A stretch of DNA of 48,293 nucleotides from BMS3ABIN04 sp964553325 (lineage in GTDB: Bacteria; Bacteroidota; Ignavibacteria; Ignavibacteriales; Melioribacteraceae), in the NCBI GenBank assembly GCA_964553325.1, contig CAZKKI010000049.1, forward strand, positions 1 through 48,293, given 5' to 3'. Positions 32,947-40,237 of this stretch are shown in pieces. The notes below the pieces were generated by a model. The model was not told the origin of the DNA and searched no databases. It worked only from the letters and a program-made list of their open reading frames with translations. The first letter of the stretch is position 1. Every line of letters starts with the position of its first letter. The translations under genes were made by a program, and so were the position numbers.

Positions 32947-34122
32947 TCAAACTTTATCGTAATCGTATAACTTAACTCCTTGTACCACTCTTGTAATTGC
33001 TCCGTCTTCGGATGGATTATCCGGTTTAAGACCCAGTGCAAGAGATTTATAAAATCCCAAAATCTGCGCCGGCAACACAGAGACAATCGTTAAAAATTCC
33101 TCCAATACGGTTTCGCCGTTCTCGCTAAATATAATTTCCAAATCCAAATCGATTTCATCTATTTTTTGTTCCATCACCCCTATTTGGTATCTGCCGTTTC
33201 TACTTGTGTTAACGGATTTAACCAGATCCAATTCGTATTTTTGCGAATACTTATTATTAGAAAATAAGTACACCAATAAAGTGTTTTGGTTAATCACAGC
33301 TTTCGGACCATGTCTAAAACCAAGGAAAGTATCGTGCTTGCAAATAACTTTACCGTCCGATAACTCTTGTAATTTTAAATGAGATTCACGGGCAATCCCT
33401 TCGAATAACCCCGAACCTAAAAAAACCGTTCTATCGAATTGAATATCGGAAATTTCTTTCAGACGATGTGAAAAATGATTTATTATTTTTTTGCCATATT
33501 CATAAATTCTTTCAACTTGAGGCAAAAGCATATCAAGTTCGTCGATTCTGCTAATTAACAAGCCACTTAATAACATAGCGGAAAAACTTCCAGTCATTGC
33601 CAAACTTTTATCGTTAGCTTCCGGCGGAAGAACAAATACAAAATCGTTTTCGTCGTAGTTTTCGGTTGCCAGTTTACCGGTTGCATTACAAGTTATTATA
33701 AAATTATAAATGTTATTGCAATAGCTTTTTGCTAAAGAAACGGCTTTGTAACTTTCCGGACTGTTACCGGAACGAGCAAAAGAAATTAATAATGTTGGAG
33801 TTTCTTTTAAAAAGTATAGCTCGGGGTGCGTTACTAAATTCGTGGTTGGTATTGCTCGAGTTGGAATTCCGGTAAGTTTTTGAAACGGACCTTCTAAAAC
33901 TTCTCCGATAAAAGCCGATGTTCCGGCACCGGTTAAAATTATTTGAATATTTTTGTGTAAAAATACTGTTTTCAAATAATCCGATATTAATTTTTTCTCA
34001 TCTTTTAATTTTTTCCACGTGTTGATCCATAATTCAGGTTGGCCGGCAATTTCAGTTGCCGTATGAATTCCGCCTTTTTGCTCTAAAATACTTGATTCAA
34101 TACCCAAAAAATTGTCGGTCAT
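32947..34122 (-). CDS. agaS: AgaS-like SIS-domain sugar isomerase/deaminase
   Basis: A 391-residue protein with two SIS domains, close to E. coli AgaS (384). AgaS converts galactosamine 6-phosphate to tagatose 6-phosphate plus ammonia. Visible parts are the first SIS phosphate loop (IILTGAGTSAFIGEVLEGPF), ISFARSGNSPESYKAV with the catalytic-site serines, SFSAMLLSGLL, and in the second domain VFLGSGLFEGIARESHLKLQELSDGKV followed by TFLGFRHGPKAVI. The C-terminus ends GAITRVVQGVKLY, as in AgaS. It is the first gene of the long operon, just behind a promoter and two AgaR-like sites. The cytoplasmic route continues with KbaZ, PfkB and KbaY. The enzyme expects a deacetylated, 6-phosphorylated substrate, whose producing genes are not seen here. 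Confidence 0.9.
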   Translation of the reverse strand: MTDNFLGIESSILEQKGGIHTATEIAGQPELWINTWKKLKDEKKLISDYLKTVFLHKNIQIILTGAGTSAFIGEVLEGPFQKLTGIPTRAIPTTNLVTHPELYFLKETPTLLISFARSGNSPESYKAVSLAKSYCNNIYNFIITCNATGKLATENYDENDFVFVLPPEANDKSLAMTGSFSAMLLSGLLISRIDELDMLLPQVERIYEYGKKIINHFSHRLKEISDIQFDRTVFLGSGLFEGIARESHLKLQELSDGKVICKHDTFLGFRHGPKAVINQNTLLVYLFSNNKYSQKYELDLVKSVNTSRNGRYQIGVMEQKIDEIDLDLEIIFSENGETVLEEFLTIVSVLPAQILGFYKSLALGLKPDNPSEDGAITRVVQGVKLYDYDKV

Positions 34123-34158
34123 TTTTTAACTCAAATTTTAAGAGGGAATTTCTAAATT

Positions 34159-34187
34159 AAATTACGAAATTTACGTTTCCTTGTCAA
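34159..34187 (-). promoter_or_regulatory. Predicted sigma70-type promoter of the 23-gene glycan operon
   Basis: Read on the minus strand: TTGACA (34187-34182), 17 bases, then TAATTT (34164-34159). The -35 is a perfect consensus and the -10 is partial. The leader to the AgaS start at 34122 is about 30 bases. An AgaR-like site at 34192-34211 abuts the -35 box. ACGAAA (34164-34169) and TTTCGT (34192-34197) form a spaced inverted pair around the promoter. Confidence 0.6.
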
Positions 34188-34191
34188 GACC

Positions 34192-34211
34192 TTTCGTTAT
34201 CTTTCTATTCT
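34192..34211 (+). promoter_or_regulatory. AgaR-like operator, site 1
   Basis: TTTCGTTATCTTTCTATTCT follows the pattern TTTCRTTTYRTTTYNYTTKK recalled for E. coli AgaR at about 16 of 20 positions. It lies directly upstream of the -35 box of the glycan operon. The divergent gene encodes a DeoR-family protein, the same family as AgaR. The consensus is from memory and the match was made by eye. Confidence 0.5.
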
Positions 34212-34223
34212 TTTTCTATAAGG

Positions 34224-34243
34224 TTTCGTTTTATTGCTTTATG
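34224..34243 (+). promoter_or_regulatory. AgaR-like operator, site 2
   Basis: TTTCGTTTTATTGCTTTATG matches the recalled AgaR core TTTCRTTTYRTTTYNYTTKK at all but two of 20 positions. It is 32 bases (about three helical turns) from site 1, so the two sites face the same side of DNA. This suits repression of both divergent promoters by one DeoR-type regulator. Confidence 0.6.
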
Positions 34244-34272
34244 CCGTAAATAGTCGTTTTTCTATTTTTTTA

Positions 34273-34301
34273 TTGTGCAAGGATTTTATTATTTTTAATA
34301 T
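34273..34301 (+). promoter_or_regulatory. Weak candidate promoter of the DeoR-family regulator
   Basis: TTGTGC (34273-34278), 17 bases, TAATAT (34296-34301), about 25 bases before the ATG at 34330. The -35 is poor and the region is very AT-rich, so the assignment is tentative. Confidence 0.3.
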
Positions 34302-34329
34302 TAATCATTCATTAATAACTTTTTTCAAG

Positions 34330-35112
34330 ATGAATTCATTTGAATATGGTGATTTAACAACCGAGAGAAGATCCCGCATTTTAGAATTGCTCGAAAAGGA
34401 AGGAAGGGTGTTCGTTAAAAACTTAAGCGATCTTTTCAATGTTAGTGAAGTTACAATTCGCAACGATTTGGATCTTCTTGAAAAGAAAAATTTACTGCTT
34501 CGGACACACGGCGGAGCCTTAAAAATAAAAAGAGTAGGAATCGACTATCATTTAAGCGTAAAATCGAAGAGGCATGCTGCCGAAAAAAGAGCGATCGGTA
34601 AAAAAGCGGCCGAACTAATAAACGACGGTGAAACAATCATTTTAGATTCCGGAACAACCACGGAAGAAATCGCAAAAAATTTGGGCAGATTTAACGATTT
34701 AACCGTTATCACTAATTCGCTAAACGTTGCCAGTCAACTTATAGAGTTTAAAAATATCAGAGTAATAATCCCGGGCGGTTATTTAAGAAGAAATTCACTC
34801 TCCTTAATAGGTTCAACGGCGGAAGAAAGTATTAAAAGATATTATTGCGACAAAGTTTTTATAGGTGTAGACGGGATTGATTCCCAACACGGAATTTCGA
34901 CTCCGAACGTTGAAGAAGCACATTTAAACAACATAATGATTAATATCTCACGCGAGGTAATAGTTGTAACCGATTCCAGTAAATTCAAACAACGAAGTTT
35001 TGCCAAAATAGCTCCAATTAACAAAATAAACACGATAATCACGGATAAAAATATTCCAGAGGACGAAAAGACTAATATTGAGAATCTCGGAATTAAATTA
35101 ATCTTAGTGTGA
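34330..35112 (+). CDS. DeoR-family transcriptional regulator, AgaR-like
   Basis: A 260-residue repressor, similar in length to E. coli AgaR (269). The start is set at ATG 34330, giving MNSFEYGDLTTERRSRILEL. A longer frame to 34234 would add a 32-residue hydrophobic leader unlike the family and cross the predicted promoter. The DeoR helix-turn-helix is residues 28-60 (VKNLSDLFNVSEVTIRNDLD, then LLRTHGGALK). The C-terminal DeoRC domain, which senses phosphosugars, has LDSGTTTEEIAKNL, VITNSLNVASQL, GGYLRRNSLSLIGSTAE and DKVFIGVDGID. It is divergent from the glycan operon and separated from it by two AgaR-like operators, so it most likely represses the operon and itself. The expected inducer is a sugar phosphate such as GalNAc- or GalN-6-phosphate, by analogy. 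Confidence 0.88.
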   Translation: MNSFEYGDLTTERRSRILELLEKEGRVFVKNLSDLFNVSEVTIRNDLDLLEKKNLLLRTHGGALKIKRVGIDYHLSVKSKRHAAEKRAIGKKAAELINDGETIILDSGTTTEEIAKNLGRFNDLTVITNSLNVASQLIEFKNIRVIIPGGYLRRNSLSLIGSTAEESIKRYYCDKVFIGVDGIDSQHGISTPNVEEAHLNNIMINISREVIVVTDSSKFKQRSFAKIAPINKINTIITDKNIPEDEKTNIENLGIKLILV

Positions 35113-35138
35113 ATCACATCACTTTTTTATATTCCGAC

Positions 35139-35167
35139 TTGACAAAGTAAAAAATTTACCTTATCTT
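35139..35167 (+). promoter_or_regulatory. Promoter of the tetR-RND operon
   Basis: Perfect TTGACA (35139-35144), 17-base spacer, TATCTT (35162-35167). The predicted start falls inside the TetR-type operator at 35172-35185, so the regulator can block its own promoter. The spacing and -35 are the same as in the promoter of the glycan operon. Confidence 0.75.
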
Positions 35168-35171
35168 TGTG

Positions 35172-35185
35172 AGTGAGCATTCACT
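35172..35185 (+). promoter_or_regulatory. TetR-type operator 1 (autoregulation)
   Basis: AGTGA-GCAT-TCACT, an inverted repeat with a four-base centre, just after the -10 box of the tetR promoter. The wider block GTGAGTGAGCATTCAC is repeated exactly before the RND gene, and a decayed form occurs at 1810-1823. Confidence 0.7.
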
Positions 35186-35209
35186 AACTTTTGAAATACG
35201 AGTAACAAA

Positions 35210-35788
35210 ATGAATTTTACACCGAGACAAGAACAAATAATTAAAGTTGCTATCGAGTTGATTGCCGAGAAAGGGATTCAAGATTTAACTATAAAAAATC
35301 TTTCCGGTAGAATAGGCATTGCCGAGTCTGCAATCTACCGGCATTTTAAAAGTAAACAAGATATTTTGCTCGGTATTCTTGCACTGTTCGACGAAGATAA
35401 AAAAATGTTTATGGAAAGAATCAAAGAATCGGGCAAACCCCCGTTGGAACAGTTAAAATTACTTTTCCAACTTCGTTTTAAGTTTTTTAACGAAAACCCG
35501 GCTATCGCTTCGGTAATTTTTTCCGAAGAAATTTTCCGGAACGATCCCAGACTTTCCCAAAAGGTTTTTAATATAATGAAAAACAATCAAAATATTGTTT
35601 TCGATATTATTAAAGCAGGACAAAAACAGAATCAAATTAGAAACGACGTAGATACACAAGAATTAGCGTTTATTATTATCGGCGCACTGAGATTAATAGT
35701 TACAAAATGGCGACTTTCAAATTTCGCATTCAATTTGGAAAAAGAGGGTCAAAAACTTTGGAACTCGGTATTGAAACTAATTAAATAA
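35210..35788 (+). CDS. TetR/AcrR-family transcriptional regulator
   Basis: A 192-residue repressor. The TetR DNA-binding domain occupies residues 5-52: QEQIIKVAIELIAEKGIQDL, then NLSGRIGIAESAIYRHFKSK, the typical helix-turn-helix ending in YRHF. The C-terminal ligand-binding domain is all-helical, with WRLSNFAFNLEKEGQKLWNS at the end. It is the first gene of the RND operon and is followed after 54 bases by the exporter. Matching operators in front of tetR and of the RND gene indicate autoregulation plus a second control point. The inducer is unknown, perhaps a lipid or hydrophobic compound moved by the exporter. Confidence 0.93.
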   Translation: MNFTPRQEQIIKVAIELIAEKGIQDLTIKNLSGRIGIAESAIYRHFKSKQDILLGILALFDEDKKMFMERIKESGKPPLEQLKLLFQLRFKFFNENPAIASVIFSEEIFRNDPRLSQKVFNIMKNNQNIVFDIIKAGQKQNQIRNDVDTQELAFIIIGALRLIVTKWRLSNFAFNLEKEGQKLWNSVLKLIK

Positions 35789-35806
35789 TTTTTTTATAAA
35801 ATCGTG

Positions 35807-35820
35807 AGTGAGCATTCACA
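35807..35820 (+). promoter_or_regulatory. TetR-type operator 2, before the RND gene
   Basis: AGTGA-GCAT-TCACA; the surrounding GTGAGTGAGCATTCAC, followed by (T/A)AACTTTT, repeats the block at 35170-35192. It lies between the tetR stop and the RND start, 23 bases before the ATG at 35843. It may act as a roadblock or as the operator of an internal promoter. Confidence 0.65.
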
Positions 35821-35842
35821 AACTTTTAAATTAGGAGAACAA

Positions 35843-38161
35843 ATGGAAAAATTCTTAAATAATATTCTGAAAAAACCCGCTCTGGTTCTGATAATAATTT
35901 TGCTTATTTCCGTCGCTTTTTTCATGGTAATGAAACAAAATTCGCGTATGGAAACAGACCTGGACAAATATATGCCGCAAGAACATCCGGCATTTGTTTA
36001 CAGTAATCAAGCGGAGGAGTGGTTTAACATTAAAGACGGTATTATTATCGCTATTGAAAATCCAGATGGAATATACAATCCCCGCACACTTAAAAAAATT
36101 AAAGATTTAACGAAAAAACTTCAAAAAATGAAGGAAATAGAAAAAAACGATGTTACTTCTCTTTACACCGCCGATAATATCGTTGGTACCGAAGACGGTT
36201 TGGACGTAAAAGCCTTTTACAAAAGAATTCCCAAAACCAAGGAAAAACTAAATGCACTACGGGAAAAAGTAAGAAGCAATGAAATGGTTTTCGGCAGAAT
36301 TGTTTCTGAAGATGAAACCGTTTCGGTAATCATCGCCAGGATTGACGATGATGTTTTTTCTCAAGACTTTTATAACAGAATAATTGAAGTGTCAAAGGAA
36401 TTTGAGGGACCGGAAAAAATTCATGTTGCAGGTCGGCCCATAGTTGAAGGAACAATGGCATTGTTAGGACCGGCAGACATGAAAAGAATGGTACCCATTG
36501 TAATTCTTGTAATCATTATCGTGTTGTATTTGGTTATGCGAAGTGTTAAAAGCACTTTCTTCACTTTGCTCGTTGTTCTGTTCAGTACCATTTGGGCATT
36601 CGGATTAATGGCGGCTCTCGATATTCCGATATACGCCGTTTCCACAATGATTCCCGTAATGCTTATAGCAATCGGCGTTGCCGACGGAATTCATTTATAT
36701 AGCCACCTCTTTCATTTCATTGAAGAAAATCCCAATGCCGACAAAAAAGAAGCCGTTAAAAACATGCTGCACGAAATGTGGAAACCGGTAGTAATGACTT
36801 CGGTAACAACCGCTGTCGGTTTTATATCGTTACTTACTTCGGAAGTTTATCCGATAAAATATTTTGGAATTTTTACGGCTTTTGGTGTTATGGCCGCAAT
36901 GGTATTCTCGCTTGTTCTTATTCCGGCCGGAATACTTGCGTTCGGGCTACCACGACCAAAAAAGAAAATAAATATCGAAGGAGATGATGATGATTCGGAG
37001 AATTCTCCCCATTTCGCATATAAATTCGCCGACGGTGTTATTAAACATAAAAACTCGATTTATGTTGCCACCGTTTTAATTTCCGCAATTTCAATTTACG
37101 GTATAACTAAAGTATGGATAAATTCAAGCTTTCTCGAAAAATTCGAAAAAGACAGCGAGATTGTTCAAACGGATAAATTTATCAACGAACACTTCGGTGG
37201 AACGAGTACATTAAATGTAATTTTGGAAGGACCTAAAGAAGGCGAATTCAAAACTCCGGATATTCTGAAAACCGTTGCACAAATGCAAGACGAAGTAGTT
37301 GGAGAATTACCGGTTGTCGGCAATTCGTTCTCTCTTGCAGATTATTTAAAACGAATGAACAAGGTAATGCATGCCGACAGTGCGGAATACGAAACCATTC
37401 CGGATTCAAGGGATTTGATTGCCCAATATCTTCTTCTGTACGAAATGTCCGGAGATCCGGAAAACCTCTGGCAAGTTGTTACGGAAGATTATAAAAAAGC
37501 GAATATCACTTTTCAATTAAAAAGTGATAACTCAAAAGCCCTGAATAGCGCTATTGATATAATTGAACGATACCGTCCCGAATTTGAAAAAGCCGGTATC
37601 GAATTAAACTATGCGGGGTCGGGATACAAAGCGCTTGTGTTTACCGATTTGATTTTGGAAGGACAAATCAAAAGTTTGATAATGTCGTTGTTCATTATAA
37701 TCATTTTGCTTTCTTTGATGTTCAAGAAAATAAGTATCGGTTTTATTGGTTCCGTACCGATTATCGTTACGGCATTAATCGGTTTCGGAATAATGGGCTT
37801 GTTGAACATACCTCTAAGCACTACAACGGCATTAATTTCAAGTATTGCAATAGGAATAGGAATCGACTATGCGGTGCATTTCATCGAACGATATAAAATT
37901 TACGCCAATGAAACAAAAGACAAAACAAAAACTACGCATTACACCATGAAACATACAGGTCGTGCAATTATATTCAATGCAATTATCGTAATTGCCGGAT
38001 TTCTTGTGCTGTTATTCTCCGTTTTTCCACCAAACAGAACTCTCGGTGCAATGGTATCGCTTAACATGTTCACAAGCTTTTTGGGAACTATTACAATCAT
38101 GTTGGTAATTCTGTACTATGCTAATATTTACTTTAAAAATAAAAAAGGAGAACAAAAATGA
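35843..38161 (+). CDS. RND/MMPL-superfamily exporter
   Basis: A 772-residue inner-membrane transporter. The start is ATG 35843 with AGGAG five bases upstream, not the GTG thirteen codons earlier, which overlaps the operator. Two repeats of one plus five transmembrane helices each precede a periplasmic domain: TM1 is about 10-30 (PALVLIIILLISVAFFMVM), with a loop to about 215; helices with VPIVILVIIIVLYLVM and IPVMLIAIGVADGIHLYSHLFHF run to about 370; a second loop holds about 400-620; and the C-terminal bundle includes ISSIAIGIGIDYAVHFIERY. The GVADG and GIGID motifs are the SSD/MMPL type of proton-relay segment. Single-polypeptide members export lipids or hydrophobic compounds. With the LolA-like and barrel genes, an envelope lipid route is likely. 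Confidence 0.92.
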   Translation: MEKFLNNILKKPALVLIIILLISVAFFMVMKQNSRMETDLDKYMPQEHPAFVYSNQAEEWFNIKDGIIIAIENPDGIYNPRTLKKIKDLTKKLQKMKEIEKNDVTSLYTADNIVGTEDGLDVKAFYKRIPKTKEKLNALREKVRSNEMVFGRIVSEDETVSVIIARIDDDVFSQDFYNRIIEVSKEFEGPEKIHVAGRPIVEGTMALLGPADMKRMVPIVILVIIIVLYLVMRSVKSTFFTLLVVLFSTIWAFGLMAALDIPIYAVSTMIPVMLIAIGVADGIHLYSHLFHFIEENPNADKKEAVKNMLHEMWKPVVMTSVTTAVGFISLLTSEVYPIKYFGIFTAFGVMAAMVFSLVLIPAGILAFGLPRPKKKINIEGDDDDSENSPHFAYKFADGVIKHKNSIYVATVLISAISIYGITKVWINSSFLEKFEKDSEIVQTDKFINEHFGGTSTLNVILEGPKEGEFKTPDILKTVAQMQDEVVGELPVVGNSFSLADYLKRMNKVMHADSAEYETIPDSRDLIAQYLLLYEMSGDPENLWQVVTEDYKKANITFQLKSDNSKALNSAIDIIERYRPEFEKAGIELNYAGSGYKALVFTDLILEGQIKSLIMSLFIIIILLSLMFKKISIGFIGSVPIIVTALIGFGIMGLLNIPLSTTTALISSIAIGIGIDYAVHFIERYKIYANETKDKTKTTHYTMKHTGRAIIFNAIIVIAGFLVLLFSVFPPNRTLGAMVSLNMFTSFLGTITIMLVILYYANIYFKNKKGEQK

Positions 38162-38937
38162 AACGACTAATTTTAATAACCGCTCTGTTATTATTAACGG
38201 CAATAGCAATTCCGGCACAACAAAACATAACCGGATTACAAATTATGGAAAACGTTTACAATCGGCCTACAGGCAATGATATGGAAGCTAATCTGACCAT
38301 GATTCTGATCAGCTCCAGTGGTAACGAGAGAGTACGCGAAATCAAACAATACATAAAAGATTTCGGGGATGTGGAAAAGAAAATAATGTTCTTTATCAAA
38401 CCCGCGGATGTAAGAAACACCTCGTTTATGAACTGGAGTTATGACGATCCGAATAAAGATGACGACCAATGGATTTATTTGCCTGCTCTTAAAAAAGTAA
38501 AAAGAATATCAAGCGATAGTAAGGGCGATTACTTTATGGGTTCCGATTTTACGTACGACGATTTGGGCGACAGAAAACCGAACGAAGACACACACAAAAT
38601 TTTACGCGAAGAAAAACTTAACGGTGAAGATTGCTACGTTGTGGAAAGCATACCGAAAGACGAAGATTACATGTACTCAAGAACGGTCACTTGGATCATA
38701 AAAGATAAATGGATTGGACTTAAAAAAGAATTTTACGACGAAGACGGCGAATATTTGAAAACGTTAAACATCAAAAATTATAAGAAAATTAAAGATTATT
38801 GGATAATAACCGAAACCGAAATGGATAACGTTCAAAAAAATCACAAAACCATTATGAAACTTAGCGATGTTAAAATAGACATCGGTATCCCGGCTAATAA
38901 ATTCACAGAAAGAATGATGAAAAGAGGGTTAAAATGA
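38158..38937 (+). CDS. LolA-like outer-membrane lipoprotein-sorting protein
   Basis: A 259-residue periplasmic protein. The signal peptide is residues 1-20 (cleaved near IPAQ). The rest matches the LolA-like outer-membrane lipoprotein-sorting family: MENVYNRPTGNDMEANLTMIL, KKIMFFIKPADVRNTSFMNWSYDD, DDQWIYLPALKKVKRISSDSKGDYFMGSDFTYDDL, CYVVESIPKDEDYMYSRTVTWII and ILREEKLNG. Such proteins have a hydrophobic half-barrel that carries acyl chains. The ATG overlaps the RND stop (ATGA) with GGAG upstream. Its partner is the RND exporter, as in aryl-polyene and similar clusters, so it probably carries lipid-linked cargo from the exporter to the outer membrane. It need not be the general lipoprotein chaperone. 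Confidence 0.88.
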   Translation: MKRLILITALLLLTAIAIPAQQNITGLQIMENVYNRPTGNDMEANLTMILISSSGNERVREIKQYIKDFGDVEKKIMFFIKPADVRNTSFMNWSYDDPNKDDDQWIYLPALKKVKRISSDSKGDYFMGSDFTYDDLGDRKPNEDTHKILREEKLNGEDCYVVESIPKDEDYMYSRTVTWIIKDKWIGLKKEFYDEDGEYLKTLNIKNYKKIKDYWIITETEMDNVQKNHKTIMKLSDVKIDIGIPANKFTERMMKRGLK

Positions 38938-40178
38938 AAAATCTAAAATTTCATATTCTTGTTATTTTAATGTTTATCGGACTGGCAACTTCCGCAAATT
39001 ATGCCCAAGATTTGTCGTTGACCGGTTACGCCAGAAACTATACCGGCCTGTTACTAAACGGTGATAATGACTTTTCAATAATCCAAAATACTTTTAACTT
39101 GAATATCGAACAAAGTAAAGATATTGTAGCGTATAAAGTAAATCCGTACATGTACCAATATACAAATCGTGATTTGGAAATCGGTTTGAGAGAAGCATAT
39201 TTGGATATTTACCTTAATTCCATTGATATTCGAGTTGGTAAGCAACAAATAATTTGGGGAAAAGCCGACGGTGTTTTTATTACCGATATCGTCTCCCCGA
39301 AAGATCTACGCGAATTTTTATTACCCGATTTCGATGAAATCCGGATGGGAGTAAACGCAATTAAAGCCGATTATTACTTAGGTGATAACACATTCGAGCT
39401 GGTTTGGATTCCTACTTTTACTCCGACTTTATATCCCGATGCTTCTTCGATTTGGCAACTCAAACCGGACTTTCCGGTAAATCCGACTTTCGATTACTCG
39501 AAAGTAAATGTTGAACAATCTTTTAAAAACAGCGAAGTTTTCGGAAAGTTTTCTATGCTTACTTCCTTAATCGATTTGGAAATTATGGGAGCTTACGCAT
39601 GGGACGACGATCCGACAATGCACGCATTTAAACAAATCGATCCGGCTACACATACACTAACCGGATTAAAAATAGTTCCAGAACACCACCGGTTGACAAT
39701 CGGGGGCGGAAGTTTCAGTACCACCATCGGTCCTTTTGTTTTAAGAGGCGAAGGAGCATATTACAACGGTAAAGGTTTCAACACAACCGACCCGACCGTT
39801 CCGGACGGAGTGGTCGAAAAAGATTATTTGCATTATTTGTTAGGCACGGATTTTACGGTTTGGGATATTAATACAAGCGTCCAATTCATTCAACAAAGAA
39901 TTTTGGATTATGACGATTTCATAAACGTCGACGAAGTGCAAAATATGGCAACGTTTCTGGCTGCAACGGATTATTTGAACGAAACTTTACACCTTAGATT
40001 TTTTATGTACTACGATTTTGAGAACGAAGCCTCGTTGATTCGTCCTACTATTACTTACGATGTTTCGGACGGTTTCACCGCCTTGCTCGGAGCCAATATT
40101 TTTACCGGTACGGAAGGAATGTTCGGACAGTTTAACGATAACGACATGATTTATACAAAAATAAAATACAGCTTCTAA
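38934..40178 (+). CDS. Outer-membrane beta-barrel protein of the RND operon (DUF1302-like)
   Basis: A 414-residue outer-membrane protein. The signal peptide is residues 1-24 (cleaved after NYAQ). Amphipathic strands run from LSLTGYARNYTGLLL to the end, which is YTKIKYSF with the terminal Phe typical of barrels. AYLDIYLNSIDIRVGKQQIIWGKADGVFITDIVSPKDLREFLLPDFDEIRMG is the most conserved-looking block and resembles DUF1302-type proteins found with MMPL and LolA-like genes. The ATG overlaps the LolA-like stop by four bases. It completes a three-part path (inner membrane, periplasm, outer membrane). It has no recognisable TolC features. Confidence 0.82.
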   Translation: MKNLKFHILVILMFIGLATSANYAQDLSLTGYARNYTGLLLNGDNDFSIIQNTFNLNIEQSKDIVAYKVNPYMYQYTNRDLEIGLREAYLDIYLNSIDIRVGKQQIIWGKADGVFITDIVSPKDLREFLLPDFDEIRMGVNAIKADYYLGDNTFELVWIPTFTPTLYPDASSIWQLKPDFPVNPTFDYSKVNVEQSFKNSEVFGKFSMLTSLIDLEIMGAYAWDDDPTMHAFKQIDPATHTLTGLKIVPEHHRLTIGGGSFSTTIGPFVLRGEGAYYNGKGFNTTDPTVPDGVVEKDYLHYLLGTDFTVWDINTSVQFIQQRILDYDDFINVDEVQNMATFLAATDYLNETLHLRFFMYYDFENEASLIRPTITYDVSDGFTALLGANIFTGTEGMFGQFNDNDMIYTKIKYSF

Positions 40179-40204
40179 CCTATCTCCACATTCATATAGA
40201 TGGG

Positions 40205-40237
40205 AAAAACCCAACCTCTTTAAGAGGTTGGGTTTTT
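40205..40237. terminator. Bidirectional terminator between convergent genes
   Basis: AAAAACCCAACCTCTT (40205-40220), one base, AAGAGGTTGGGTTTTT (40222-40237): a 16-bp perfect stem with A/T tails suited to both strands. It closes the tetR-RND operon on the plus strand and the NfeD-slipin operon on the minus strand. The slipin stop codon (40222-40220) lies at the tip of the hairpin. Confidence 0.9.
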
